Assembly (NCBI GenBank): GCA_022539475.1
Contig: VCMS01000482.1
Coordinates: forward strand, 1-24,713
Reading direction: 5' to 3'
Origin: Gracilaria domingensis
Taxonomy: Eukaryota; Rhodophyta; Florideophyceae; Gracilariales; Gracilariaceae
DNA: 24,713 bases
The notes under the pieces were generated by a model. It searched no databases. It had not been told where the DNA came from and was given only the letters and a program-made list of their open reading frames with translations. The stretch's first letter is position 1; every line of letters starts with the position of its first letter. Shown here in pieces: positions 1-9,264 of this stretch. The translations under genes were made by a program, and so were the position numbers.

Positions 1-910
1 TAGGAGTACTACGCATCTAGTTTAGTAACTATAGTGCGTTATTGCATTCTAGTCTTTCTAGAAGGGGTCTCAGAACTCTATATAAAGCGGTCGCAAAGAC
101 GCCCAGGCGGTGTTCTCGAGCATACAAAAACATTGCGTTCACAACTTTATTATATATCAACGCGTACCCATAATACCTTGAGCAGTGCCGCTTAAGTAAT
201 TATTACTTCGTCTATGGCCTCCGTGCCTTATCAAATATCTTTGTGCTTGCGCGTTCTGTGCGAGCACTGCTCTACTCAAAGTCATTAGATACCCGCAGTA
301 CCGGTCAAAGCGCCCTAGGTCATTGGAACGAGACTCGGGGTAGTGTGTACAAGGGCGCTTCTGTTGTCGCAAGCCCCACCGGGAGCTTCCGCTCGGATAA
401 CGGTGGGTCTGGTCGAGAAGAACTTGGTGCTACCGGACTTTGGGCGGCTAGCGGGGGGAAGTTTTGGTCGGTTCGTTCTTTTGGGAGTGCCGGGCGTAAC
501 GTTTCCCTTCTGCAGAACCAGGTTGGGGGTACGGAAGTGAAGACTATCTTTCAGTTTAGTAACTCTCTTAGGGAGCCGTCGCTGAGAAGTCTAATATGCT
601 TGTCTCCGGAGGCGCAGAGATAAATTTCGACTGCAGAATTCGCGTGCAAGTTTTGTTGTCGTTCCGTTTTTTCGATTATAATTTAGTTTGCTTGGGTTTA
701 TCTACGGCCACTTAGTTTCCTCTTCTTTCTTTTCTGTGGCCGTGGAGATCTTCTCCTGGGCATACTAAGTTTATTTACCTGATGGGAGTCTGGGGCCCCA
801 CGTTGATCTTTTATGGTGGCCCTGGGTGTTCTACTCTGAGTCTCTTTCTGACTACGATAGGAAGTGCAAGAGGGTGTGCAATCACCACCCGCGGTCGTTT
901 GCCATGCAAA
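1..910 (+). repeat. 5' LTR (partial) of the Ty3/gypsy element
   Basis: This stretch matches 6190-~7070 over its whole length, for example around 22-60, 130-290, 340-420, 700-780 and 820-905. Position 1 corresponds to about 6190. Similarity fades shortly after the shared TTTGCCA at 898-904, so the right LTR boundary lies near 904-915. The beginning of the LTR is missing from the window. Open frames inside it (such as 243-623) are ordinary LTR sequence and I do not treat them as genes. Most differences from the 3' copy are single-base gaps rather than substitutions. Confidence 0.85.
79..87 (+). promoter_or_regulatory. Possible TATA box of the 5' LTR
   Basis: The sequence TATATAAAG sits in the LTR upstream part, where an RNA polymerase II promoter of an LTR element would lie. 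The equivalent place in the 3' LTR (about 6263-6274) reads CTACAAAAAG, so the motif is not conserved between the two copies. No transcription start can be seen directly. Confidence 0.35.
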
Positions 911-915
911 ATGAT

Positions 916-1519
916 GTCAGAGGGTACTCTCGAGGAGGGGGCAACCTAATGAAGCATCCTCTTCTACCGTTCAATTTCGGGATGGGGTTTTTCCGTCGAT
1001 GTGAGAAAAGTCTTCTTCCTTCCATGCAAATTGGTTTCAATATCTTCGCAAAACCTGGGAAGAAGAAAGTGTCTTGTCCTTTCTTGGTTTTTCTGGAGGC
1101 TGAGGCGTTTCGATTTATCTAATGAGATCTAATGCTGAAGATGGTTCTCTGGCTCAGAAACAAGAGCTTACAAATGCAGTTAAGGCGGTCGCCTGAATTG
1201 ATCGCTTTTGGGTAGCAAGTGGACGGACCTGAAAGAGAACGATATCGAGTGCAGTTTTCATCACGTTTTTAGATTAAACGGATCTGCTTCGGGGTCGGAT
1301 GAACAGAGAAGGGACAGCTGTTTTGAGAAAGCTGGATTCAACTCTGAGGCCAAGTTTGGCTTCTCGTAAAGCGGGTCATGGAATTTGCGAATTTGCCGAG
1401 TTGTAATGTTTCGTGGTGTTGAGGACTACAATTCTCTGAGAGAAGTGTGAAGTCATTTATCCGCCGGGAAGAAGACCCTTGGGTTTATAATGGAGTTTTA
1501 AAAGCTCTTACATACGGCC
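916..1519 (+). other. Leader and possible start of gag, no intact frame
   Basis: This is the stretch between the 5' LTR and the first charged open frame. I could not find a convincing tRNA primer binding site directly after the LTR; no TGG-starting complement of a common tRNA 3' end is obvious. Short frames such as 826-1122 have no recognisable domain. Between 1240 and 1440 one frame reads with a mixture of charged and aromatic residues, including FRGVEDYNSLREV near 1407-1446. This might be part of a capsid region, but it is not diagnostic. Confidence 0.4.
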
Positions 1520-1840
1520 ATGGGCACGGGTTCTACAGGAAGCAAGAGGGCAGCGCAGTCTTCGGTCTGGAATTTGTCCTTGGAGGACAAAGTGAATGAG
1601 TTTTTTGACCAGCTTGCGCAGAGTTTTGTCTCTGATGATGAAGAAGAGTCATTCTCTCAGTCGAATAACGTCAGGTGGGCGATCGAATTGTGTTTCGTAT
1701 TGCGACGAGGCCCAGACATTATTTTTTATCAGATTGTGAACTGGAACCATCATCGGAGGATCACTCGGTTTGTGGTGCGTGCGGGAACGGTTTCGGCGGA
1801 TTTCAGTGAATACATGTTGGAAAGGAGATCATCCAAGTGA
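1520..1840 (+). pseudogene. Gag-like open frame of the Ty3/gypsy element
   Basis: The frame has 106 codons and is rich in acidic residues, including LEDKVNEFF and an SDDEEESFS stretch in its first 50 residues. It lies between the 5' LTR and the protease, where gag belongs. I recognise no capsid signature and no CCHC zinc knuckle. A neighbouring frame near 1740-1815 shows two close cysteines (VCGACGNG), which could be a damaged zinc-binding piece. The assignment to gag rests mainly on position. The frame stops early, and the downstream sequence to about 2400 continues only in short pieces in all three frames (1770-2021, 2021-2266), so the gene is broken as read. Confidence 0.4.
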
Positions 1841-2442
1841 CAACTCGCGTGGAAGTGAAGTTTTGAGAACGCGAGGAGTGAATCGCAGTCTGAATGAAAA
1901 GCTTGCGTCAGATTCCCTTCACTTTCAGAACAGGGGCATGAGAAGGAGGGTCATGTCTCTGGTTCCCACACGGGAGCAAAAGCATGACAAAACATTTTGT
2001 GAACACGCTAAGGGACTGTAGTGGATCCCCACTTCCGAGCAAGCTCGTACGGGAGAGCTCATGAAATTTCGCCCGGTCATGTTCCCGATACTGGGCGAGT
2101 CTCAAAGGACGCTAGTAGACGTGTCCGTTCCGACAGCCTAAGAAGTCAGAACAGGAAGGTCTGGAGTTCGAAAGATTTCCTCGAGCAAAAGTTAAGCCTT
2201 CAGAAAACAGGCTGGGGAAATCCAATGTTCTACGGGAAGACTTGGGCCATGCCCTTCTGGGTTTGACCTTACGCACAGTTGCTCACGAGAAGACACAGAG
2301 AAAGCGAAGAAGAGTATTCGCCGTTCATTTCTGCCGCGAAGGTGTCTAGAAACAAAGGCCTATGCAGATACCGACGTGGAAAGACCCGTCGTCTGGAAAG
2401 TTCGTTCAAGTTTAAGATTTACGGCTTGGATCTACGGAGCCG

Positions 2443-2770
2443 TTGCTCGACGTAAGGGTACAAGTTCCTAACATTATGTCTCCCAAGTCTTTGCGAGAAG
2501 CTTTCCGTCAACGCAGCGGTGAACGAGAGAAGGATCACTCAGGCCGATGGAAGTACTTCCGGAATGTTTTGGGGTATTCTCAAAAAAGGTTCCCCAGTTC
2601 TAGTTTTGCTTCAGTCGTGGTTCCCCCTGGCGCTTTTTGTTGTGAAAGGGAATCCATTCGAAGTTATCATTGGTGCCCCTGCTTTGGAAATGCTTCAAGC
2701 CTGTTTGGACCTTGGAGCTCAACAAGTGAAGATGAAACCTGAAGGGAAAGTCAATCACTCTTGGACTTGA
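2443..2770 (+). pseudogene. Retropepsin-like aspartic protease (PR), C-terminal part
   Basis: The frame 2519-2770 ends with FEVIIGAPALEMLQACLDLG followed by a QxVKM motif. This is the characteristic C-terminal half of Ty3/gypsy proteases: the hydrophobic-hydrophobic-G-x-P/x-L-E segment, followed by the DLG strand. The enzyme would cleave the Gag and Pol polyproteins in the virus-like particle. The N-terminal catalytic D-T/S-G motif should lie 60-80 codons upstream and I could not read it in any frame, so the catalytic residue is either lost or hidden by a frame change near 2450-2580. The next domain on the same strand is RT, which supports the assignment. The second frame over 2443-2742 is a shadow. 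Confidence 0.68.
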
Positions 2771-2779
2771 CGTAACGAA

Positions 2780-3720
2780 GAACAAGGTCTCGGGAGGCAG
2801 GTTTTACACCTCACTTTAGGTGTACTGACAGTGAAGGCTTCAATTTCCGACTCCAGTGCAGTTCCGCGCTTCTTCGTCTGATTCGGGAAATTTCGGATTG
2901 ACGAAGATGAATTGGGTCTTCAACCACATGAAGAGAGCTGTTTCCAAGTATGATTACAGTTGGGATTTCAGTCCGTTACGGAGAACCTTGTTGATGATCA
3001 CTGATTCCAGAACAGCCCGAGTCTGATTCTGAGAAAGAACGCTGGATTCAGAAGGGGAGAGAAGAAACCCTAAGATGACTTTCGTTCCCATCGCCGCTCC
3101 TGCTTTAGAAAGTCCGAGGTTATGCCGTTTCCGAGAGACGAGCAGAAGAGATTGTCTTTCGCGATGCGTTTCACTCGAATGAAGTATATTGCCCCGGAAC
3201 CAGATGAGGACATGAAGTTGCTGGTCCGAGGAATAGGCCTCATTTGGCATCCCAGCTTCAAATTAATGCTTAGGCTGAAGACTAAGATGCTGCTGCCCAC
3301 AGATGAGAATCGTAGATTCGGAGATGCCAAGGAAGACGATATTTCTTCGTGAAGCCGCAGCTTACTCGGAGCCTCTTGACCCGATAAATTGAATATTGCA
3401 TCAGGATGATGTGTACCTCTCGCAAACAGTAGTGGAAACCGACCAGCCAACAGAGACAATTAATCTTTTCGTCTTCATCGCCGCTTTACACGCGGGTTTG
3501 CGGGCCCGGAAGACTCCATTGGCCCCTGGAGCGTCAGAGTTGCCAGTCGGTGGCGCGATTTTCACACTCGACTATCGACACTGATTTGAACCGTATCTTT
3601 TCTCGCGGAAGGTCAGAACGGTTGGCTTTCTCGCCCGGTGCTAGTTGATGGTGCCGTCGGACAGTCATGAATTCAAATCGCCAGCGGAAGAGGATGAAGA
3701 GCTCCATGAACTGGTTATGG
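2780..3720 (+). pseudogene. Reverse transcriptase (RT) domain, frame-broken
   Basis: Three landmarks appear in order. Around 3064-3080 there is KMTFVP, like the K-T-A-F region. At about 3121-3133 there is VMPF, the start of the MPFGL motif. At 3396-3420 there is HQDDVYLS, the YxDDV/I active-site box carrying the two catalytic aspartates. After the box the frame runs on with charged residues and an AGLRARKT segment, like the family's AGLxxxxxKC helix, and then SELPVGG, corresponding to the FLGH region. The Tyr of YxDD reads as Gln in this frame. The MPF-to-DD distance is about 280 nt, roughly twice the usual ~45 codons. The domain would copy element RNA into cDNA in particles. It is not intact as read. 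Confidence 0.68.
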
Positions 3721-3739
3721 ATGATTCGATGATTCTAAT

Positions 3740-4135
3740 CCACTGTGCAAATCGTTTTGCACCTGCCGATGATATCCAGGTTTAACTCAGAATCCTCCGG
3801 CTGAACTCTCACAGTATTGAGAACTATGTCTGCGTTTTGGATGAACCTGCCATCACCTGCAGTCAAAGAAGATGAGGTTGGGCAATGGCATAATCGTATT
3901 AACTCTGAAAGGTCATCCGTGTTCTTTCGCTTGAAGAGTTAAGAAATCTATTTGCTCTCTTCCATTCAGTTCGTGGACGACCGATCACCAAGCACTGGAA
4001 GCAAGTGCGTTCTCCGAAGAAAGATGTTCATGGTCGTCTTGAACAGGATCCGATCTTGGCTTTTCCATCACACTACAGCTTACACTGAATTTTTGCAGAT
4101 GTCTATACGTATCGCACCATCCCGCTAGTGAACTC
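3740..4135 (+). pseudogene. RNase H domain fragment of pol
   Basis: Between RT and integrase, short frames fit the C-terminal half of a Ty3/gypsy RNase H. FVDDRSPST near 3968-3994 sits where the TDHxSL motif is expected. DVHGRLEQDPILAF near 4023-4064 corresponds to the GRLxRWxLxL segment. Residues near 4070-4130 (HYS, then a gcagatgt piece encoding AD) correspond to the Y-x-F...G...N-x-x-AD-x-LSR ending. At least one stop (near 4087) and several frame changes interrupt it. RNase H would remove the RNA strand during reverse transcription. Each motif alone is weak; their order and position make the call. Confidence 0.45.
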
Positions 4136-4330
4136 CATCGCCGCATCTATTCATATCTCTCCCGTTTAAGACCACTGGGATCCGAAGCAGAAGAGAACTT
4201 CCGCTGAAGAAGTTGATCTGGTCATAGATCGATTGAACTTCCAAACGATTTGACAGGCATCGAGCCTAACTGGATGCGAACATTGGGCGCTACCTTTGAA
4301 ACTTAAGAGATGATGAGGAAGACACGATAA

Positions 4331-5624
4331 ATGGGCGCCTGCTTGCGAAGCGTGCCCGCAAAGCACTTTGTTTTGTTCTGGAATGACCTCTTTATTCCGC
4401 AGGAAAGAAAGATGGAATTCGTCCGGTTTCCCCGATTCGTGATCGTGGTCCGTTTGATTCGATGTTCCATGACGAAGTCAGACATTGGAAATAAGTGGAC
4501 CACAGGAATTTTCTTTAGTCGATCGGCTTACGGTGGGCCGACAATCCGTGGAGATACTTCACTAAGTATGTTTCAGAGTTGCGTAGGGATGTTCGGTTTG
4601 ATGGCTTCCAGTGAACTCGTATTGAGCCGATCAGAGAGCTCGGCTTGACAAACATCTTCACACAGTTGCAATAGACTTTGCTGGACCTCTTCCTATAGTC
4701 TTCCGGAAATAGGTTTTCCCCTCAATTGGGAAGAAGAACACTTGCACTGGGTTTTGGGGCCTTATTCGGCTATTGCGGGACGCCAGATTCGACCTCAAGA
4801 AAGTTGTTCTCACTTTCGGTGGAGAAAAGGAAATAATCCTTCCCTTTGCTCACGCCTCGTATAGTTCGTGTCTGACAACGCTCTCCATCTTTTCCGTATT
4901 TTGATTCGATTTGTGAAGACGTAATGCTAATTCAGCTGAAGCCGGTTTTTTTCGCGTAACTCCCCTCCGGATGGTCGGGAATGCCGAGGCCGAAAGGATG
5001 GTTGGAAACGACAAGCGCTGTTAGTACGCATCCATAAGACTATTGTCGACAAGGTTCAGAGTCGGACCTTGGGGTTCAAGATCAATGTTTATCGGTACCG
5101 CTGCCCAAATTGTTGTTGATTCCGCCGTTTTTAGTTAATGTTGAAACAGCTTCTCGCAATGCACCTACGGGATCCCATCACCCCTGTTGAAGATGCCATG
5201 CTGTTTCGAACGCGACGTCTCGATTATCGGCCGCCCTTCCCCAGCGTGCTACGTGTGTTGCGATGTCAGCCTATGTCCGCCAGGATGACTCGAAGCAATG
5301 CCCATCGTTCAAATGTTGGGAGGGGATGAAGTCCTTGTTTCGCCGTTAGCGAAAGTCTGGGAAAATCGTACGGGGGTGAAGTTACCTCCATTCGTATCGA
5401 AGTTCTTATGGACCCGTGAAAGGTGTCAAGGGGTCTCATCTCATTCACCTGACTCTTCGTGGAAACAGCTACACCAGGGAAAGCTATTCATGCCCGGCCG
5501 TCTCGTGCGTTTCACCAACCTCGTCCAAATGCATCTAGGACGAAATGAGAATTCCTCAGTAATTTCCTTTCGAGCTCGGGTTGCTGCGGCGTACAACCGT
5601 TATTGGGGGAGTGTCGTGACGTAA
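4331..5624 (+). pseudogene. Integrase (IN), DDE core with HHCC finger remnants
   Basis: Integrase joins element cDNA to host DNA. Upstream, LFIPQE (about 4390) and FHDEVRHW (about 4467-4491, the two zinc-binding His) start the HHCC finger; KYVSE near 4560-4575 and a cysteine just after a frame change continue it. The core is strong. VAIDFAGPLP at 4665-4694 carries the first catalytic Asp (4674-4676). SDNALHLF at 4871-4894 carries the second (4874-4876). NAEAERMVGN at 4980-5009 carries the Glu (4992-4994). The spacing is compatible with D-x(~60)-D-x(~35)-E allowing for gaps. Further on, LRDPITPVEDAML (5170-5208) and GDEVLV (5324-5341) fit the C-terminal part. Frame changes throughout prevent an intact protein. 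The pieces 5138-5329 and 5298-5624 overlap as successive frames. Confidence 0.8.
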
Positions 5625-5640
5625 AAAAAGGGTAGGATCA
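5622..5640 (+). other. Purine run just after pol, alternative polypurine tract
   Basis: An A7-GGG run at about 5624-5633 follows the last integrase frame. Purine-rich tracts prime plus-strand synthesis next to the 3' LTR, but no LTR-like TG start follows here, and 300 bases separate it from any sequence I would call LTR. I prefer the tract at 5916-5938. Confidence 0.15.
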
Positions 5641-5915
5641 AATAGAAAATCTTTCTCCGTTTAATTCTGGTTCTGGACGGCGGTTATTTCGAACGGTATT
5701 TTCTAATTACTGCTTGGAACGGGATAACGGAGGTCACGGGGTCATCCTTAGTTTCACTAAGACGTTGAATTGGCAATCGGCCGACCGATTAGTCGTCTAA
5801 AATCCCCCGTCTTAACTGATCAGCTCAGCGTGAGGCCGCAAAGAGACCAGTACGGGACATCGGATAATCTGCTCGGGATCCATTAACGCGGGACGAAAGA
5901 CGTGGACAACTAGCG
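5641..5915 (+). other. Untranslated 3' internal region, no gene seen
   Basis: No frame of useful length and no recognisable motif lies between the end of pol and the second purine tract. An untranslated stretch before the 3' LTR is ordinary for this element type. Confidence 0.4.
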
Positions 5916-5944
5916 CAGAAGAAATGAGGACAATGGGGATTTAT
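5916..5944 (+). promoter_or_regulatory. Candidate polypurine tract and 3' LTR start
   Basis: A purine-rich run (AGAAGAAATGAGGACAATGG and following bases) is followed by TGTTTCATGC from 5944. An LTR normally begins with TG directly after the polypurine tract. This would make the 3' LTR about 1.13 kb. The 5' LTR start is outside the window, so the boundary cannot be confirmed by comparing the two copies. Confidence 0.3.
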
Positions 5945-7070
5945 GTTTCATGCTTAATACAATCAACCACTTCTACATGGAATGGGGTTTCACTGTAGGA
6001 TTGCATTGTTGGCGGCATATGCAAGATATTCTGGCGTTGCGATTATGCGTCCAGCTGTACACGTGGCTTTACAACGGGAGTTTAACAGCGCGGTTCAATA
6101 CACGGGAATGCTCTGGTTCAACTCCACGTGTGCTCATGAGCCAAGGGGCCACTACCTTATGCTTAGGTGCACGCCTACTTTGATACAAATAGACGTACTA
6201 ATGCATTAGGTTAGTAACTATAGTGCGTTTATTTGCATTCTAGTCTCTCTAGCGGTTCAGAACTCTACAAAAAGGATCTAGAGCCGCCTTCGCGGTGGTC
6301 TGCGAAGCCAACAAAACATTTGCGGTTTCATCAACTTTATTATTATATCAACCGGTACCCATATACCTTGGGGCAGCCGCAGCTAAGTAAACTTATTACT
6401 TCGTCTAGGCTCCGTGCCTTTCAACATCTTTTGTGCTTGCGCGTTCCTGTGCGAGCACTGGGCTCTACTCAACGAAACCCAGTACGGTCGAAGCGCCTAA
6501 GGCATGGACGAGAATCGGGTAGTGTGTACCAAAGGCGCTTCTGTTTGTCAGTAAGCCCACGGAGCTTCCGGCTCGGATAACTGATGTCTGTCGAGAGAAC
6601 TGTGCTAACGGACTTTTGGGGGCGCTGGACGGGGAAGCTGGTGCCGTTCGGTTGTCTTGGAGTGCCGCGTAACGTCTTCTGCAAGAACCGCAGCTTGGGG
6701 TACGAAGTGCAGACCTTAATTCAGTTGTAACTCTCTCCTTGGAAGTCTCGTAAGACGTCTATAACGCTTGTCTCGGCAGGCGCAGAAGATAAATTTGACT
6801 GGCAGGAATTCGGGCGGGTGGAGTTTTGGGTTTGTCCGGTCCGTTTTTCAGATATACTCTTTCGTTGGCTGTTATCAACGCCACTAGTCCTCTTTCTCTT
6901 TTCTGTTGCCGTGAGATCTTCCCCTGGGCATAACTATAGTTTATTTAACGTGATGGATTCTCGGCCCACGTTTGATCTTTTTGTGTGGGCTGGTGTTCTA
7001 ACCTGAGTTTTCTTTTTGCTACGAGAAGCAAGTGTAAGGGTTCTGTAAACACCGGTCTTTTGCCACCAAA
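5944..7070 (+). repeat. 3' LTR of the Ty3/gypsy element
   Basis: From 6190 to about 7065 this matches the 5' LTR from position 1 to about 904. Shared landmarks include GTTAGTAACTATAGTGCG, CGAGCACTG...CTCTACTCAA, CTTCCG..CTCGGATAAC, and the end around TTTGCCA (7060-7065). The part 5944-6189 is assigned to the LTR only because a purine tract precedes it. The 3' LTR would supply the polyadenylation region of the element RNA. Differences from the other copy are dominated by one- or two-base gaps. Small frames inside (5950-6183, 6233-6580, 6818-7006) are not genes. Confidence 0.82.
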
Positions 7071-7094
7071 ATGAAGGTGCGAAGCTCTTCACGA

Positions 7095-7255
7095 TCTGCT
7101 GGAGCAGATTGCTGCCAAAATCGTAGCTTCGGTTTGTTCCGCCAGCCAAAGCTCTGGTGGCAAGCCAGTTCTGTCTTCGCCGATCGTCCGATTCAATTCA
7201 TCTTCTCACTTCTTGTGTAGCCAATTTGCTTGGCTCTGTCATTTACATGCCCTGA
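7095..7255 (+). repeat. Dispersed repeat X, left-half copy (A)
   Basis: About 7110-7253 aligns with 18795-18922. Shared words include GTAGCTT, GGTGGCAAGC, TCTGTCTTCG, CGATCGTC and GGCTCTGTCATTT, in the same order and spacing, with both substitutions and gaps. I estimate roughly 75-80% identity by eye over about 110 bases. It begins immediately right of the retrotransposon's 3' LTR. No coding potential is evident. Confidence 0.65.
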
Positions 7256-8780
7256 ATGAGAGCTTTACTTCACAACACCGTCCAGCTGTTCTTTTATCCC
7301 TCGGAAACTTTCATATGATCACAAATATCATTTCCAAGTCCATCAATAACCCACGACCTAACTGGACTAAAGAAAACAGGTACTTTTTCGCGGGCAGCGC
7401 TGTAACTACAGCCAGCCTATTGCAACGCGCTGCCACCTGAAACATGAGATCCGGATTATCTCGAAGAAACCGACTTGTTCAATATTACCAACCCAGCCTA
7501 CGGAATTCAGAGGTTTGCTTTACATCAGTTGTCAAACGTAAGCCACATCGAGGCTTTAGCGACAGCCTTCATGGGATCAAAATAACGTTCTCGGAGCACC
7601 TCTTACCCCACAAAAAACCTCAACATCGTCTGCCGGCAAAGCCTTTTCCACATTCGGTCTTTGATTCGGTCATTTTCAATTTCTTGGAATCTACGCAACA
7701 AATGCCCACCCCTGCGCTTCAAAACTTTTGTGAGTTTTGGCCAGGACAACCAACTTGGAACCTTAACCTGGCCAACTCATAGCCTGGTTACATACTGGAG
7801 CGTTCGGAAGACTGGACCCCAGGCAAAGACAGATGCAAGGAAATGTCGAAATCTAATTTGTATAATAACTCGTAATGCATGCCGCATATGCGATCACGCT
7901 CTTGGCTTTTCGCGTAGATGTATTCAGGGATGGAACGTACATTAAGCCTTCCAAATCAGCAGCCCTATTGACCGAGGAATGACCTTGGCATTCGCGGGAA
8001 ATGCTAATACGAAATGTGCAACACGGAATCGGGCAGTTTCTTTTCTAATCGAAATGGGCAAACACGATCGGCAGTTCTTTTCTCTTTTTCATATCGACTC
8101 TTGAATCGTGCTATCCAATGGAACTTTCGCTTCCTTTCGGATGCCAGTCACGTATCGCGATTGTGGAGCCTTGATGCTAGGCCGAGAAATGTACATTCTT
8201 GCGCCTAGACTCCAGCGAAACAGGGCGATGCAGTTTTGTTCCTTTGGAAAAAGAATCATTACGTTTCTGCCAATGTAAGTCAACAAGTAGCAAGCTCCGG
8301 TTTTTCAATAGAGTATGCAAAAGTCCAACGCGACATATGGAAGCTCAAGAGTTGGTTTTCACGCCGATAACACACGCACTCCGCGAGAATCGGAAAAGCT
8401 TACCTGAAGACTACATTTTGGGCATTCCCGGCAAAATTGCATAAGAAGATGAGATCTAACTGCTTCGCGGGTACTGATGGGAAGTCTTGGTGCTAACATT
8501 GCGCTATCCAACGACACAACGCAGATGCCAGCATGGGCTCCATCATGTAGATTAGAGAGCAGAGTTGAATTCTTCCCTTTGCTCCTTCCCCTACTCCTCA
8601 ACCTTTAGAAAAATGGTCGAAAGCATCGTAATAATTTGGTACACTCATATATTGCATATCACGAAAATCTCAGTTACCAAGAACTCATCACTCTCGAGTG
8701 TAGCGGATCTAACTAGCGGCGAGGTTCCCTACTGGGCGTTCGTCACTCTGGTGTCTGTTCTTATTTCCTCACACTCCTGC
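7256..8780. other. No recognisable gene; several unassigned frames
   Basis: Frames of 60-112 codons exist on + (7213-7440, 7444-7782, 7661-7945, 8199-8444, 8565-8846) and - (8089-8286, 8359-8601), but none carries a family signature I recognise. The + frames at 7213-7440 and 7444-7782 are in the same register and separated only by a stop at 7438-7440, giving about 190 codons with one stop. That is unusual for random sequence, but the composition (many Ser, Pro, His, Asn) does not point to a known protein. Decayed mobile-element sequence is the most likely content. Confidence 0.3.
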
Positions 8781-8791
8781 GTAGACGGATT

Positions 8792-8911
8792 TCATGGTTG
8801 CGCACCATCCGAGACTGAAATTACCTTTCGGAACCAAGCACTATAACGTTCGCCATGAGTGAAGCCCATAATAAGAGCAGCTTCAGCGAAGTCTACGGTG
8901 GTAGATGCACA
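8792..8911 (-). pseudogene. Ty1/copia RNase H-like fragment (weak)
   Basis: On the - strand one frame reads STTVDFAEAALIMGF followed by THGERYSAWFRK and stops at 8792-8794. Copia-type RNase H domains carry a T-T-V-x-x-S-x-x-E-A-E-x-x-A motif followed, 10-15 residues on, by a W-[LF]-x-[RK]. The match covers the first Thr pair, the EA pair, the Gly-x-x-E spacing and the WFRK. The second acidic residue of EAE is Ala here. The reading continues open upstream to about 8945 on the - strand. No RT box or integrase of a copia element could be found next to it in either direction, so this is a hint only. Confidence 0.27.
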
Positions 8912-9264
8912 TCTACAACTCAGACACGCTCTTGACACCGTCAGTGACAGAGGGGAGTGATTCCTTCTGACGAAGATTGACTGCTTGCATCTCGCTCACC
9001 TCCCACTCCTCACTAGAACAACACCAATCTCATGCTGCTCTCACGGTGAGTCCTATTCGGCGCATATTTGGTAGGGAGCTTTGGCTTCCATCAAGCACCC
9101 TGTTTCTTGGGATTAAAGCGGCATATGTCCACAGACATATCTCGAAGCCATCAACACGTGCAACGGGCTTTCTGTATTGCGTGACTCAATCTAAGACCAC
9201 AATAAGATCGCGTACATACATAATATTGCTCGGCTCTCTGTCCAAGATAGTTTGCTGTGCCTAA

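Larger units (their letters stand above)
1..7070 (+). mobile_element. Ty3/gypsy LTR retrotransposon, 5' end cut by window edge
   Basis: Two long direct repeats (1-~910 and 6190-~7070) flank an internal region of about 5 kb. Inside, aspartic protease, reverse transcriptase, RNase H and integrase motifs follow one another on the + strand. Protease first and integrase last is the Ty3/gypsy order; Ty1/copia places integrase before RT. The coding frame breaks repeatedly, so no full-length Gag or Pol can be read. The 5' LTR lacks its beginning because the window starts inside it, so the left flank and target-site duplication cannot be seen. The element type is confident; its autonomy and age are not, because gaps in the assembly would give the same picture as real decay. 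Confidence 0.86.

Noticed and set aside
243..623. 126-codon + frame near the window start
   Set aside because: It lies wholly inside the 5' LTR and is not kept open in the 3' LTR copy, so it is chance openness of LTR sequence.
1908..2105. - strand frames opposite gag and pol (also 2600-2785, 2954-3459, 4166-4503)
   Set aside because: They are antisense shadows of the + strand retrotransposon, whose motifs are clear.
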